Origin: SG8-41 sp032123035
Lineage (GTDB): Bacteria > Pseudomonadota > Gammaproteobacteria > Burkholderiales > SG8-41
Length of the DNA stretch: 15,195 nucleotides
Assembly: GCA_032123035.1 (NCBI GenBank)
Contig: JAQBFV010000043.1
Location: 1 to 15,195 of the forward strand
Direction: 5' to 3'
Positions 6,719 through 13,276 of the stretch are shown in pieces (position 1 is the first letter of the stretch; every line of letters begins with the position of its first letter). The position numbers were made by a program, and so were the translations under genes. The notes under the pieces are model-generated. The model was given only the letters and a program-made list of their open reading frames with translations, did not search any database and was not told the DNA's origin.

Positions 6719-7225
6719 ATGAAGCGCTGGGTCGTGGCTTGTTGCGCCATTGCGATCGCGTTGGCGCCCGCTGTCGCATCGGCGCAGGGCAAGAAGCGCG
6801 CCAAAAACAAGATCGAGAGGCTGGCGTGCAAGCTGGGTACTCGAGACCGCCACGCTCGCATCGGGGTCGAGCTTATCGATGGCAAGGTCAGCCGGTTCGC
6901 CTACTACAGCAAGCTGAAGCCGCGCACCTGCTCGATCAGCGTGGAGCGCGATGGCCCTTACAGTTCGTGGAAGGACACCGGCCGCTTCACCTATGTCACG
7001 ACTGAAAACGGGCGCTTCCTGATCGAGAACCGGCAGCGCGAGGTGCATTTCATCTTCCGCGAAGTCGATCGCCATTTCTACTGCGGAATGGAGGCCGGGC
7101 TGATTAACGGGACCTTAACCGTCTTCCGCGGCAAGCGTGAATGCAAGCTCGAAGGTGTCATGCGCGCCCACGAGACAGACGACCTGGCGCCAGGCCAGGC
7201 CGTTGCTACGCCCGGCCGGCACTAA
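6719..7225 (+). CDS. Secreted/periplasmic four-cysteine protein of unknown function
   Basis: 168 residues, not recognised as a known family. Residues 1-22 form a standard Sec signal peptide: MKRW, a hydrophobic core rich in Ala, Ile and Val, and a cleavage site after ASA (around residue 22). The mature part begins with a basic stretch (GKKRAKNK) and has four cysteines (C37, C71, C122, C142), enough for two disulfides, in an alternating pattern suggesting a small beta-rich domain. Aromatic and basic residues are frequent and no catalytic motif was seen. The start is set by AGGAGGA at 6 nt. The gene is alone, divergent from the amidase, convergent with the CoA transferase and has its own good promoter, so it need not be linked to the surrounding catabolic genes. 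Confidence 0.8.
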   Translation: MKRWVVACCAIAIALAPAVASAQGKKRAKNKIERLACKLGTRDRHARIGVELIDGKVSRFAYYSKLKPRTCSISVERDGPYSSWKDTGRFTYVTTENGRFLIENRQREVHFIFREVDRHFYCGMEAGLINGTLTVFRGKRECKLEGVMRAHETDDLAPGQAVATPGRH

Positions 7226-7300
7226 AAGATCGGATTTCGTGTGCCGGATCTGCAGCCGTGCTGCGCGCGCTGCTTCGTGCTGTGATCCTGCGGTTGCAAC

Positions 7301-8524
7301 TCAGGTCGAGGCGACGGTCGTCTTGCGCAAGCGGTCGTAGAGCACGCCATCGGTGAAAAGGCTGTCGACTTCGGTGTCGCTGTAGCCGAGGCTCTTCACC
7401 GTTTCCACCGAATGCTGGCCGAGCCATGGCGCCGCCTCGCGGATCGAGGCGAGCTCACCAGTGGATTTCACCGGCAGGCCGAGCATTTTCATGCGCCCGA
7501 TTACGGGATGATCCATCTCGACCACCATATTGCGCGCCTTGATGTGGGGATCGGCGAGCGTCTGCGCGTAGGTGTAGACCGGGCCGCCGGGCACCTCGGC
7601 TGCGTCCAGTTTCTCGACCCAGTGAGCGGTAGGCTGGGTTGCAAACACGGACTCGATCGCGCGCTCGAGCTCGTCGATGTTCGTGAGCCGCGAGGGCAGG
7701 TCGGCGAAGCGCGGGTCGGTCAGCCATTCGGGCTTGTTGCAGACCTTCGTGCAAAAGTTCTGCCACAGTTTTGTGTTGTTGGCGCCGACGGTTACGTAGC
7801 CGTCCTGCGTCTTGTAGGCCTGGTAGGGCGTCGAGCGCCGGTGACGCGTGCCGGTCGCAGTCGGCAGCTCGCCCGCGCCGAAGTACGCGCCGGCTTCCCA
7901 GAACGTCCAGGCGAGCGGCGCTTCGAGCAGCGAGGTCTCCAGGTATTGCCCCGCGCCGCTCTTCAGACGCTGGATGTAGGCGCCGAGGATGCTGTAGAGC
8001 GCCGTGACGCCGCTGGCAATATCGTTCATGGCGATCCCGACCTTCGCCGGCCGCCCGCCCGGGTAGCCGGTCATCATCATAAGGCCGGACATGCCCTGAC
8101 CGACGATATCGAAGCCGCCCTTCTTGGCGTAAGGGCCGGTCTGGCCAAAGCCGGACATGGAAGCATAGATGACGCCAGGATTGATCTTGCGGATCGTGTC
8201 GTAATCGACGCCCAGCTTGCGGGTCACGCCGGGCCGGAAATTTTCCGTGACAACGTCGGCCTTGGCGGCGAGCTTCATGAAGATGTCCTTGCCGCGCGGG
8301 TCCTTGATGTTGAGGCCGAGGCTTTTCTTGTTGCGATTGAGCACCGCGAAACAGTAGCTCTCGCCGTTGACCTTTGGATCGAAATGCCGCGAGCCGTCGC
8401 CTTCCGGGACGTTCTCGATCTTGATCACTTCGGCGCCCATGTCACCCAGGACCATGGTGCAGTAGGGTCCGGCCATGATGCTCGTCAGATCGAGGACCCT
8501 GACGCCTTCAAGGGGCAGTGCCAT
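7301..8524 (-). CDS. CaiB/BaiF (class III) CoA-transferase family protein
   Basis: The ATG at 8524 is preferred, giving 407 residues from MALPLEGVRVLDL. The frame could open at a TTG at 8539, but that codon overlaps the GGAG Shine-Dalgarno of the ATG. Family hallmarks are LEGVRVLDLTSIMAGPYC at the N terminus, GDMGAEVIKIE (27-37), NRNKKSLGLN (63-72), ENFRPG (94-99), and GGFD...QGMSGLMMMTG (136-153). GIAMNDIASG follows, with D168 at the position of the catalytic Asp that forms the acyl-anhydride intermediate (Asp169 in formyl-CoA transferase). Such enzymes move CoA between carboxylic acids in the cytosol. The divergent Bug-type binding protein is a common neighbour in Burkholderiales and fits CoA activation of an imported acid. 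The exact acid is unknown. Confidence 0.93.
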   Translation of the reverse strand: MALPLEGVRVLDLTSIMAGPYCTMVLGDMGAEVIKIENVPEGDGSRHFDPKVNGESYCFAVLNRNKKSLGLNIKDPRGKDIFMKLAAKADVVTENFRPGVTRKLGVDYDTIRKINPGVIYASMSGFGQTGPYAKKGGFDIVGQGMSGLMMMTGYPGGRPAKVGIAMNDIASGVTALYSILGAYIQRLKSGAGQYLETSLLEAPLAWTFWEAGAYFGAGELPTATGTRHRRSTPYQAYKTQDGYVTVGANNTKLWQNFCTKVCNKPEWLTDPRFADLPSRLTNIDELERAIESVFATQPTAHWVEKLDAAEVPGGPVYTYAQTLADPHIKARNMVVEMDHPVIGRMKMLGLPVKSTGELASIREAAPWLGQHSVETVKSLGYSDTEVDSLFTDGVLYDRLRKTTVAST

Positions 8525-8597
8525 GCGAATTTTCTCCAAAAAATCAGGCGCCCCGAAGAATTTCGCGGCCCTATAAGGGTCACCGAATGGAGGGGCA

Positions 8598-8603
8598 ATT
8601 ATA
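8598..8603 (-). promoter_or_regulatory. Possible -10 box for the CoA-transferase gene
   Basis: TATAAT reads on the minus strand at 8603-8598, about 74 bp before the start codon, in the 185-bp divergent spacer. No good -35 box is seen at the right distance, so an activator would be needed or the match is accidental. Confidence 0.35.
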
Positions 8604-8709
8604 GCGGATGGTCGACGCGGTGGCGGCGGGCGGGTTACATTAGGGGTATCCCTGCTATTGATGGTCGCGTAATGGCAGGATCAGCGAAAACAAATCTAGG
8701 AGGAAAAGC

Positions 8710-9681
8710 ATGAAATCCTGTTTCCGTATAGTTGTGCCCGCGATACTCGCGGCGTTCCTTTTCCCCATCGCCACCATTGCCCAGGCGGCCTATCCGGACA
8801 AGCCGGTGCGTGTGCTCGTCGTATTCCCGCCAGGGGGGTCCAACGATGTCACGGCCCGCATCGTGTTCAACACGGTCGGAAAGCAGATGGGGAAGAGGTT
8901 CACGATCGAAAACCGCGGCGGCGCCGCCGGGAGTCTTGGCGCGGCCGTGGTGGTAGAGAGGCCCGCGGATGGCTACACGGTCATGGTGCAGTCCACCACC
9001 CACATCGCCAACGCATTCATGTACAAGGGCAAGCTGCCGTACGATACGCTGAAAGATTTCACCGGAGTGACCCCAATGGCGAGGCAGGTGGGCATGCTGG
9101 TCACTACACCGGCTTTGCCGGTGAAGTCGATCAAGGATCTCATCGTGCTGGCAAAGAAACGGCCCGGGGCGCTCAACGCCTCTACCGCGGGGTTGGGCAG
9201 TTTTGTGCACATGAACCTCGAGATCTTCATGGACTTGAGCAACACGAAAATGACGCTAGTGCACTACCGGGGCGGCGGCCCTTCGAAGATTGCGGTGATG
9301 TCAGGAGAATCGCAGGTAACCATCCAAACGATCGGCTCGGCTTTCAAGCTTATCAAGGCGGGGAGGCTGCGGGCGCTGGGGGTGACCTCAAAGGAACGAA
9401 GCCCCAAGTTCCCGAATATTCCGGCGATCAGCGAGGTCGTGCCGGGAATGGTGTTCACTGCGTGGGTTGGCGCGTTCGTTCGCAGTGGGACACCCGATGC
9501 GATCGTCAAACAGCTCAATCTGGCGCTCAAAAAGGCGCTCTCCGATCCCAAAACCAAAAAATTGTTGACCGACGTGACGCTGGACCCGATGTACATGACA
9601 CCTAGTCAATTTGACGCTCGCTTGAAATCCGACTACGCCAAGTACGAGAAGCTCATGAAAAAAGTCGGCGTGATCAAGTAA
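8710..9681 (+). CDS. TctC/Bug-family tripartite tricarboxylate transporter substrate-binding protein
   Basis: 323 residues, typical Bug length. The Sec signal peptide covers residues 1-26 (positively charged start, hydrophobic core, AQA cleavage site). The mature protein starts AYPDKPVRVLVVFPPGGSND, the diagnostic N terminus of the Bug family, followed by TARIV and later KLPYDTLKDFTGVTP and FPNIPAISEVVPG, all family blocks. It should bind a carboxylic acid or similar solute in the periplasm. TctA and TctB membrane subunits are absent from the window, as is usual for the many orphan Bug genes of Burkholderiales. The start codon has an AGGAGG Shine-Dalgarno at 6-nt spacing and the gene ends with its own strong terminator. 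Its ligand may be the acid activated by the divergent CoA transferase (inference). Confidence 0.95.
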   Translation: MKSCFRIVVPAILAAFLFPIATIAQAAYPDKPVRVLVVFPPGGSNDVTARIVFNTVGKQMGKRFTIENRGGAAGSLGAAVVVERPADGYTVMVQSTTHIANAFMYKGKLPYDTLKDFTGVTPMARQVGMLVTTPALPVKSIKDLIVLAKKRPGALNASTAGLGSFVHMNLEIFMDLSNTKMTLVHYRGGGPSKIAVMSGESQVTIQTIGSAFKLIKAGRLRALGVTSKERSPKFPNIPAISEVVPGMVFTAWVGAFVRSGTPDAIVKQLNLALKKALSDPKTKKLLTDVTLDPMYMTPSQFDARLKSDYAKYEKLMKKVGVIK

Positions 9682-9728
9682 AGGCGTTACCCGCGACACG
9701 TGCGGTGTCGCAAGTTCTAGTAGGAGAC

Positions 9729-9757
9729 AATCAGGCCACCCGCGGGGTGGCCTGATT
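9729..9757 (+). terminator. Intrinsic terminator after the Bug-type gene
   Basis: A perfect 13-bp stem (9729-9741 with 9745-9757) and a GCG loop are followed by GATTTTC. The U-tract is short, but the stem is very stable. It lies 47 bp after the stop of the binding protein and separates it from the SDR gene, so the two are probably not one operon. A read-through element is possible. Confidence 0.8.
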
Positions 9758-9845
9758 GATTTTCGCGGCGCGTTTTCCAGGAGAACGATGTCGTCACGGG
9801 AATTTCCAGGGCGGGGTTGGCGGGCTTTTTTATAAAGGCACGTTG

Positions 9846-10640
9846 ATGGATCTGGGCATAAAGGGCGAGACCGCGCTCGTCGTGGGCGCCAGCGAGGGTA
9901 TCGGTTACGAAAGCGCGAAGGGGCTGCTGGAGGAGGGCGCACGGGTTCTCATATGCTCACGCAGTGCGGACAAGCTGAAACGCGCGGCCGCGCAACTCAA
10001 GAAGGCGACCGGGGTTGAGCCGTCATGGTTCGCCGCCGATCTCACGAAGGCTGGGGATGTCGCGCGGCTCCACGACTGGCTCGCAGGTGAAGTATCCGCG
10101 CTCGACATCCTGGTAACAGCCGTCGGCGGCAGCCAGCGCGCGCTGTTCGAGGAGCTTGACGACGCGGCGTGGGTCGCGAACTATGAATTCAACGTCCTCG
10201 GTGCCGTGCGCGTGATCCGCGCGGCACTCGAGCCGCTCAAGCGGTCGAAGACCGGCGGGCGGGTCGTGATTCTCGGCGCCGCAGGCGCTCGCATGCCTTA
10301 TCCCAATCAGGTCGTGTCCAACGTGCACAAGGCGGGGCTGATCGCGCTCGTGAAGACGCTGGGCGCCGAATTCCAGCCATTCAACATTCGCGTCAATTCG
10401 GTCTCGCCAGGCCGGACGCTGACGCAACTGTGGACCACGCGGGCCGAGAAACTCGGGCGGGAACGCGGGGTGAAGCCGGAGGAGGTCATCCACGAGTTTG
10501 CGGAGGAGATCCCGATGAAGCGCTTCGGCCGGCCGGAGGAGATCGCCGCCATGGTCGTGTTCCTTGCCTCGCACAAGGCGAGCTACGTCAACTGCCAATC
10601 GATACTCGTGGACGGCGGAATCGCGCGCGGGTTAATTTAA
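9846..10640 (+). CDS. Atypical short-chain dehydrogenase/reductase (SDR)
   Basis: The ATG at 9846 gives 264 residues, a classical SDR length, with AAGG about 9 nt upstream. An in-frame TTG at 9756 would start inside the terminator stem and is rejected. The cofactor loop is GASEGIG (14-20). NNAG is replaced by TAVGG (91-95), and the structural Asn is kept (N116). The catalytic block departs from the family: the Ser of the tetrad falls in LGAAGAR (143-149), which has no Ser, and the YxxxK motif reads SNVHK, with Ser158 at the Tyr position and K162 retained. NSVSPGRTLT (184-193) and the C-terminal VDGG are normal. It is probably NAD(P)-binding, but reductase activity by the usual mechanism is doubtful. 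It may be a catalytically altered member or use another residue, such as nearby Y152. Confidence 0.88.
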   Translation: MDLGIKGETALVVGASEGIGYESAKGLLEEGARVLICSRSADKLKRAAAQLKKATGVEPSWFAADLTKAGDVARLHDWLAGEVSALDILVTAVGGSQRALFEELDDAAWVANYEFNVLGAVRVIRAALEPLKRSKTGGRVVILGAAGARMPYPNQVVSNVHKAGLIALVKTLGAEFQPFNIRVNSVSPGRTLTQLWTTRAEKLGRERGVKPEEVIHEFAEEIPMKRFGRPEEIAAMVVFLASHKASYVNCQSILVDGGIARGLI

Positions 10641-10655
10641 CCGCCGATAGGAGCC

Positions 10656-10669
10656 GTGAATCGTAAATC
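10656..10669 (+). repeat. Short heptamer pair GTGAATC-GTAAATC
   Basis: Two 7-bp units, GTGAATC and GTAAATC, match the first and last units of array A (130-185). They open the 357-bp gene-free stretch 10641-10997, which is filled almost entirely by repeats. Confidence 0.7.
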
Positions 10670-10675
10670 AAACTT

Positions 10676-10704
10676 AGCCGCAGATAAACGCAGATAAACG
10701 CGGA
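10676..10704 (+). repeat. CAGATAAACG tandem repeat
   Basis: CAGATAAACG occurs twice in tandem (10681-10700), preceded by AGCCG and followed by CGGATGAATT. It is a separate low-complexity intergenic unit with a 10-bp period. Confidence 0.8.
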
Positions 10705-10717
10705 TGAATTCGGAAAC

Positions 10718-10856
10718 CGAACCGCAGAGGCGTCAAGACCGCCAAGAGAAGCAAAGACAATACTTAAACCGCGAGACGCCAAGAGAAACACATTGAACCG
10801 CGGAGAAGTGGAGAGAAACGAAATCAATCATTGAACCGCGGAGGCGCGGAGAGAAT
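10718..10856 (+). repeat. Four dispersed ACCGCGGAG...GAGAA units
   Basis: Units begin with ACCGC at about 10721 (AACCGCAGAGGCGTCAAGAC then CGCCAAGAGAA), 10765-10789 (TAAACCGCGAGACGCCAAGA then GAAAC), 10793-10819 (TTGAACCGCGGAGAAGTGGA then GAGAAAC) and 10831-10856 (TTGAACCGCGGAGGCGCGGA then GAGAAT). They are imperfect copies of one ~25-bp theme also found at 193-350 and, in the CCGCCAAG form, at 4946-5256. Confidence 0.85.
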
Positions 10857-10864
10857 CTAACTAC

Positions 10865-10983
10865 ATTTCACATTTCACATTTCACATTTCACATTTCACA
10901 TTTCACATTTCACATTTCACATTTCACGTTTCACGTTTCACGTTTCACGTTTCACGGTTCACGGTTCACGTTTCACGATTCAC
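10865..10983 (-). repeat. Heptamer tandem array C (17 units)
   Basis: Exactly 119 bp = 17 x 7. On the + strand there are nine identical ATTTCAC units (10865-10927), then GTTTCAC x4 (10928-10955), GGTTCAC x2, GTTTCAC and GATTCAC (10977-10983). On the minus strand this reads GTGAATC, GTGAAAC, GTGAACC x2, GTGAAAC x4, GTGAAAT x9, the same unit order as arrays A and D. It ends 14 bp before the start codon of the bicupin gene and just before its Shine-Dalgarno. Confidence 0.97.
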
Positions 10984-10997
10984 GAAAGAGGATTGCG

Positions 10998-11861
10998 ATG
11001 GCTCTCAAATACCCGCTGGTGCATGTTGACGACGTTCGTCCCGAGAACATGAAGGAAGGAGAGGGCTGGGCCATCTCCGAATTCCGGCTCCCCATCTCGG
11101 GCAAGAACGGGAGCTCCACGACGCTCTTCCATTCCATTTTTCGGCCCGGCTCTACACACGCCAAGCATCTTCACCGCAACTGCGACGAGATCGCCGTTTA
11201 CCTGAAGGGCCACGGCACGGTCGGGCAGCGAGACGAGCGCACCGAGGTCCGCGCGGGCCATTGCCGCGTCATGCCCCAGGGAGCAGAGCATTTCTTCTTC
11301 AACGAGACGAAAAACGAGGAAGCCCTCGTCATCGGTTTCTACGTCGGCGCGAAAAGCGTCGAGGACACCGGCTACGAGTTCCGCGGCCACGTGACCGAAG
11401 CGGACCTCAAGATGCCCCGGGGCAAGGCTTTCAGCGATGGCGTCCTGGTGCATATCGACGACGTGAAGCCCGCCCGCATGAACGTGCAGGATGGCTGGAG
11501 TATCACCGACTTTCGCATACCCATCGGCCGCCACAATGGGAGCCCGACCACTCTCTTCTGGGCGAAGTTCATGCCCGGCGCGGTACACAAGAAGCACCGG
11601 CACGAGAACTGCGAGGAGCTCTACTACATCGTCCGGGGCCACGGTCTGGCGGGCGCGGGCCCGGACCGCGCCGAAGTACGGAGCGGCCACGTCCACTACA
11701 TCCCCAAGGGCGTCGAGCACTTCCTCTACAACCTGAGCAAAACTGAGCCTCTCGAGGCCATCGGCATCTACGTCGGCGCGGGGAGCGTCGAGGAAACCGG
11801 CTACGTCTACACGGGCGAGGTGACCGAGACGGACCTCAAAGCCGTGAATCGTGAAACGTGA
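10998..11861 (+). CDS. Bicupin protein with two complete metal sites
   Basis: 287 residues made of an internal duplication with a 143-residue offset: LVHVDDVRP (7-15) returns as LVHIDDVKP (150-158). Both halves match cupin motif 1 (G-x5-HxH-x4-E-x6-G) and motif 2 (G-x5-PxG-x2-H-x3-N) exactly. Predicted metal ligands are H57, H59, E64, H98 in the first domain and H200, H202, E207, H241 in the second. It could be a metal-dependent dioxygenase, isomerase or decarboxylase, or a sugar or acid-binding protein; the fold does not tell. There is no signal peptide. The start has AGAGGA 7 nt upstream and lies directly after heptamer array C. The final residues VNRET and the stop codon are encoded by heptamer array D, so the C terminus was shaped by the repeat. 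Confidence 0.9.
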   Translation: MALKYPLVHVDDVRPENMKEGEGWAISEFRLPISGKNGSSTTLFHSIFRPGSTHAKHLHRNCDEIAVYLKGHGTVGQRDERTEVRAGHCRVMPQGAEHFFFNETKNEEALVIGFYVGAKSVEDTGYEFRGHVTEADLKMPRGKAFSDGVLVHIDDVKPARMNVQDGWSITDFRIPIGRHNGSPTTLFWAKFMPGAVHKKHRHENCEELYYIVRGHGLAGAGPDRAEVRSGHVHYIPKGVEHFLYNLSKTEPLEAIGIYVGAGSVEETGYVYTGEVTETDLKAVNRET

Positions 11862-11878
11862 AACGTGAAACGTGAAAC
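11844..11878 (+). repeat. Heptamer tandem array D, overlapping the bicupin stop
   Basis: Five 7-bp units: GTGAATC (11844-11850) then four GTGAAAC (11851-11878). The bicupin reading frame enters the array and stops at the TGA at 11859-11861 formed by two adjoining units. Its reverse complement matches the last five units of array C (10949-10983) with two differences, making 35-nt inverted arms around the bicupin gene. Confidence 0.95.
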
Positions 11879-11944
11879 CTGCGCGGTAATTCGTTAGTCG
11901 TGATTCGACTTGCTGATAACCCTTTGGCCGTAAGCCTTTGACCT

Positions 11945-12010
11945 AACCTTGAACTTTGAGCCTTAAACCTTAAACCTTAAACCTTGAACCTTGAACCTTG
12001 AACCTTGAAC
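11945..12010 (+). repeat. Heptamer tandem array E (AACCTTG/AACCTTA)
   Basis: Nine 7-bp units from 11945 to 12007: AACCTTG, AACTTTG, AGCCTTA, AACCTTA x2, AACCTTG x4, then a partial AAC. The period matches the GTGAAAC arrays but the sequence differs. It is followed by the 12-bp palindrome CGGCAGCTGCCG (12026-12037), upstream of the small orphan gene. Confidence 0.93.
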
Positions 12011-12078
12011 CGGCTTCTCGGCGGGCGGCAGCTGCCGTAGACTAATCCGGGTATCCTCAACGGAGCGGAGGGACCGCC

Positions 12079-12330
12079 ATGGCCGAAGAGAAGCCGGAAA
12101 AAACGCCTGTCGAGAAGCTGAAGGACATCATTTCCGCGTTAAAGGAGATGGAGCACTACTCGCGCAGCAACATCGAGAAGCTGACCGAGCACTGGATGTT
12201 CCACGAGGACGTGTTGAAGCACAAGGAATTCGCCAAGCGCTGGGGCGACCTGATGAACGCGCAGAACGCGTTCGAGGACCAGGTGAAAGCGCTGATCGAA
12301 GACTGCCAGACTTATTGCAACAAGAAATAG
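12079..12330 (+). CDS. Small hydrophilic protein of unknown function (83 aa)
   Basis: Not recognised. A GGAGGG Shine-Dalgarno 6 nt before the ATG supports real translation. The protein is highly charged (about a third Lys, Glu, Asp and Arg), has no signal peptide or membrane segment, and looks almost wholly helical after a short disordered N terminus (residues 1-10). Aromatic residues cluster at 45-55 (HWMFHEDV) and there are two late cysteines (DCQTYC, 76-81). It could be a small helical adaptor or regulator; this is a guess from composition only. It stands alone between heptamer array E and an inverted-repeat element. Confidence 0.75.
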   Translation: MAEEKPEKTPVEKLKDIISALKEMEHYSRSNIEKLTEHWMFHEDVLKHKEFAKRWGDLMNAQNAFEDQVKALIEDCQTYCNKK

Positions 12331-12345
12331 CGGAAATAGGGTAGC

Positions 12346-12428
12346 GGAAATAGGGTCAGCGTCGATTTTCTCGCGGGGCGTAACGGGTCAAGGCTGAGCG
12401 AGTAAAGAATCAGGTCTGACCGTATTTC
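12346..12428. repeat. 83-bp inverted-repeat element (possible MITE or REP-type)
   Basis: The left arm GAAATAGGGTCAG (12347-12359) and right arm CTGACCGTATTTC (12416-12428) pair over 13 bp with one mismatch. The similarity extends inward to GTCGATTTT and AAAGAATC. The left arm lies at the end of a 14-bp tandem duplication (TAGCGGAAATAGGG, 12328-12355). The element carries no coding sequence. Its right end provides part of the stop codon of the convergent methyltransferase (TGA at 12429-12427, minus strand). Confidence 0.75.
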
Positions 12429-13254
12429 ATGCACTTAACGCTTTAGTGGCGGTGGCATAGACGACGTTTGCCTCAACGGAGACGATCCGCGAGCGACGGA
12501 TGTAGTCCAGGTTAGCGATGCGGACGTGCTCGCGTGCATCCGCACCGAGTTGCTCAAGCGTACCCCGGTAGCCTGACCCGAGCACCGCTGACCACCAAGC
12601 TTCCGGTGATGGGATAGGATGTTCGCCGCCTTTGGCGACGATCTTTGCTTGCTCCACTCCGCCGTCGCGCAGCAGTGCGAGGACCGACGGCGGGTCACAG
12701 ATGCGATCCCAGGGGTTGAAGCCTTTGTACAGGTCAGGCCTCACTTCACGAATCGCATTCCAGAATGCTGTGCTCGCCGGTTCGAAAAAGCGCGGACCCC
12801 AGGTGGTAATGGCGAGCCTGCCTCCAGGACGGACGACGTGCCAAAGCGCCCGGACCGCAGCTGGCATATCGGGGACGAAGAAGATACCGAACACGCAAAC
12901 AACCGCGTCGAACCCGGACTTCGGGAGCTGCAGATCGAGCATGTCGCCGACCCGAAATTCGATGTTCTGCAACCCACGCTCGTTGGCCTTCATTCGCGAC
13001 AGTTCGAGCAACTTCTCCGCGAGATCGATGCCGAGGACGAATCCCTCCGGTCCCACCTTCTCCGCCGCCGGTATCGCGGAGGCTCCGCTCCCGCAGCACA
13101 CATCGAGGATGCGAGCTCCAGGTTGGAGGCGAAGTCGCTCGATCGTTGCGCGACCAAAGCGATCCCAGAACGAATTTGCGGGATCGTCGTAGACGTCAGC
13201 CGCCGCGTTGTAAGTGGCAGTTGCCTTGGCCTTCGCGTCGTCCGGCGTCGTCAT
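12427..13254 (-). CDS. Class I SAM-dependent methyltransferase
   Basis: 275 residues with the Rossmann-like methyltransferase fold of the UbiE/Methyltransf_11 type. Motif I is ILDVCCGSGASAIPAAE (49-65), the acidic residue after beta-2 is D77 in LGIDLAEKLL, GDMLDLQL (103-110) contacts adenine, and FDAVVCVFGIFFVPD (115-129) is motif II. HVVRPGGRLAITTWGP (139-154) is the conserved beta-5 region. The substrate is unknown; the C-terminal half (FWNAIREVRP, GEHPIPSPEAWW) resembles small-molecule methyltransferases rather than rRNA or protein ones. The ATG at 13254 has no good Shine-Dalgarno. The predicted end of the IS21-family element lies only about 16 bp upstream, so the native promoter has probably been displaced and expression may depend on readthrough from istAB. 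Confidence 0.88.
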   Translation of the reverse strand: MTTPDDAKAKATATYNAAADVYDDPANSFWDRFGRATIERLRLQPGARILDVCCGSGASAIPAAEKVGPEGFVLGIDLAEKLLELSRMKANERGLQNIEFRVGDMLDLQLPKSGFDAVVCVFGIFFVPDMPAAVRALWHVVRPGGRLAITTWGPRFFEPASTAFWNAIREVRPDLYKGFNPWDRICDPPSVLALLRDGGVEQAKIVAKGGEHPIPSPEAWWSAVLGSGYRGTLEQLGADAREHVRIANLDYIRRSRIVSVEANVVYATATKALSA

Positions 13255-13276
13255 TGTCGTGTTGTCCGCTGTCCAG

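Noticed and set aside
8525..8539. TTG start for the CoA transferase
   Set aside because: It overlaps the Shine-Dalgarno of the ATG at 8524, which begins the canonical LEGVRVLDL motif.
9756..9845. Upstream TTG start for the SDR gene
   Set aside because: It lies inside the terminator stem, and the added residues do not look like an SDR N terminus.
10865..10983. CRISPR array
   Set aside because: The repeats are 7 bp and contiguous, without spacers, and no cas genes are present.
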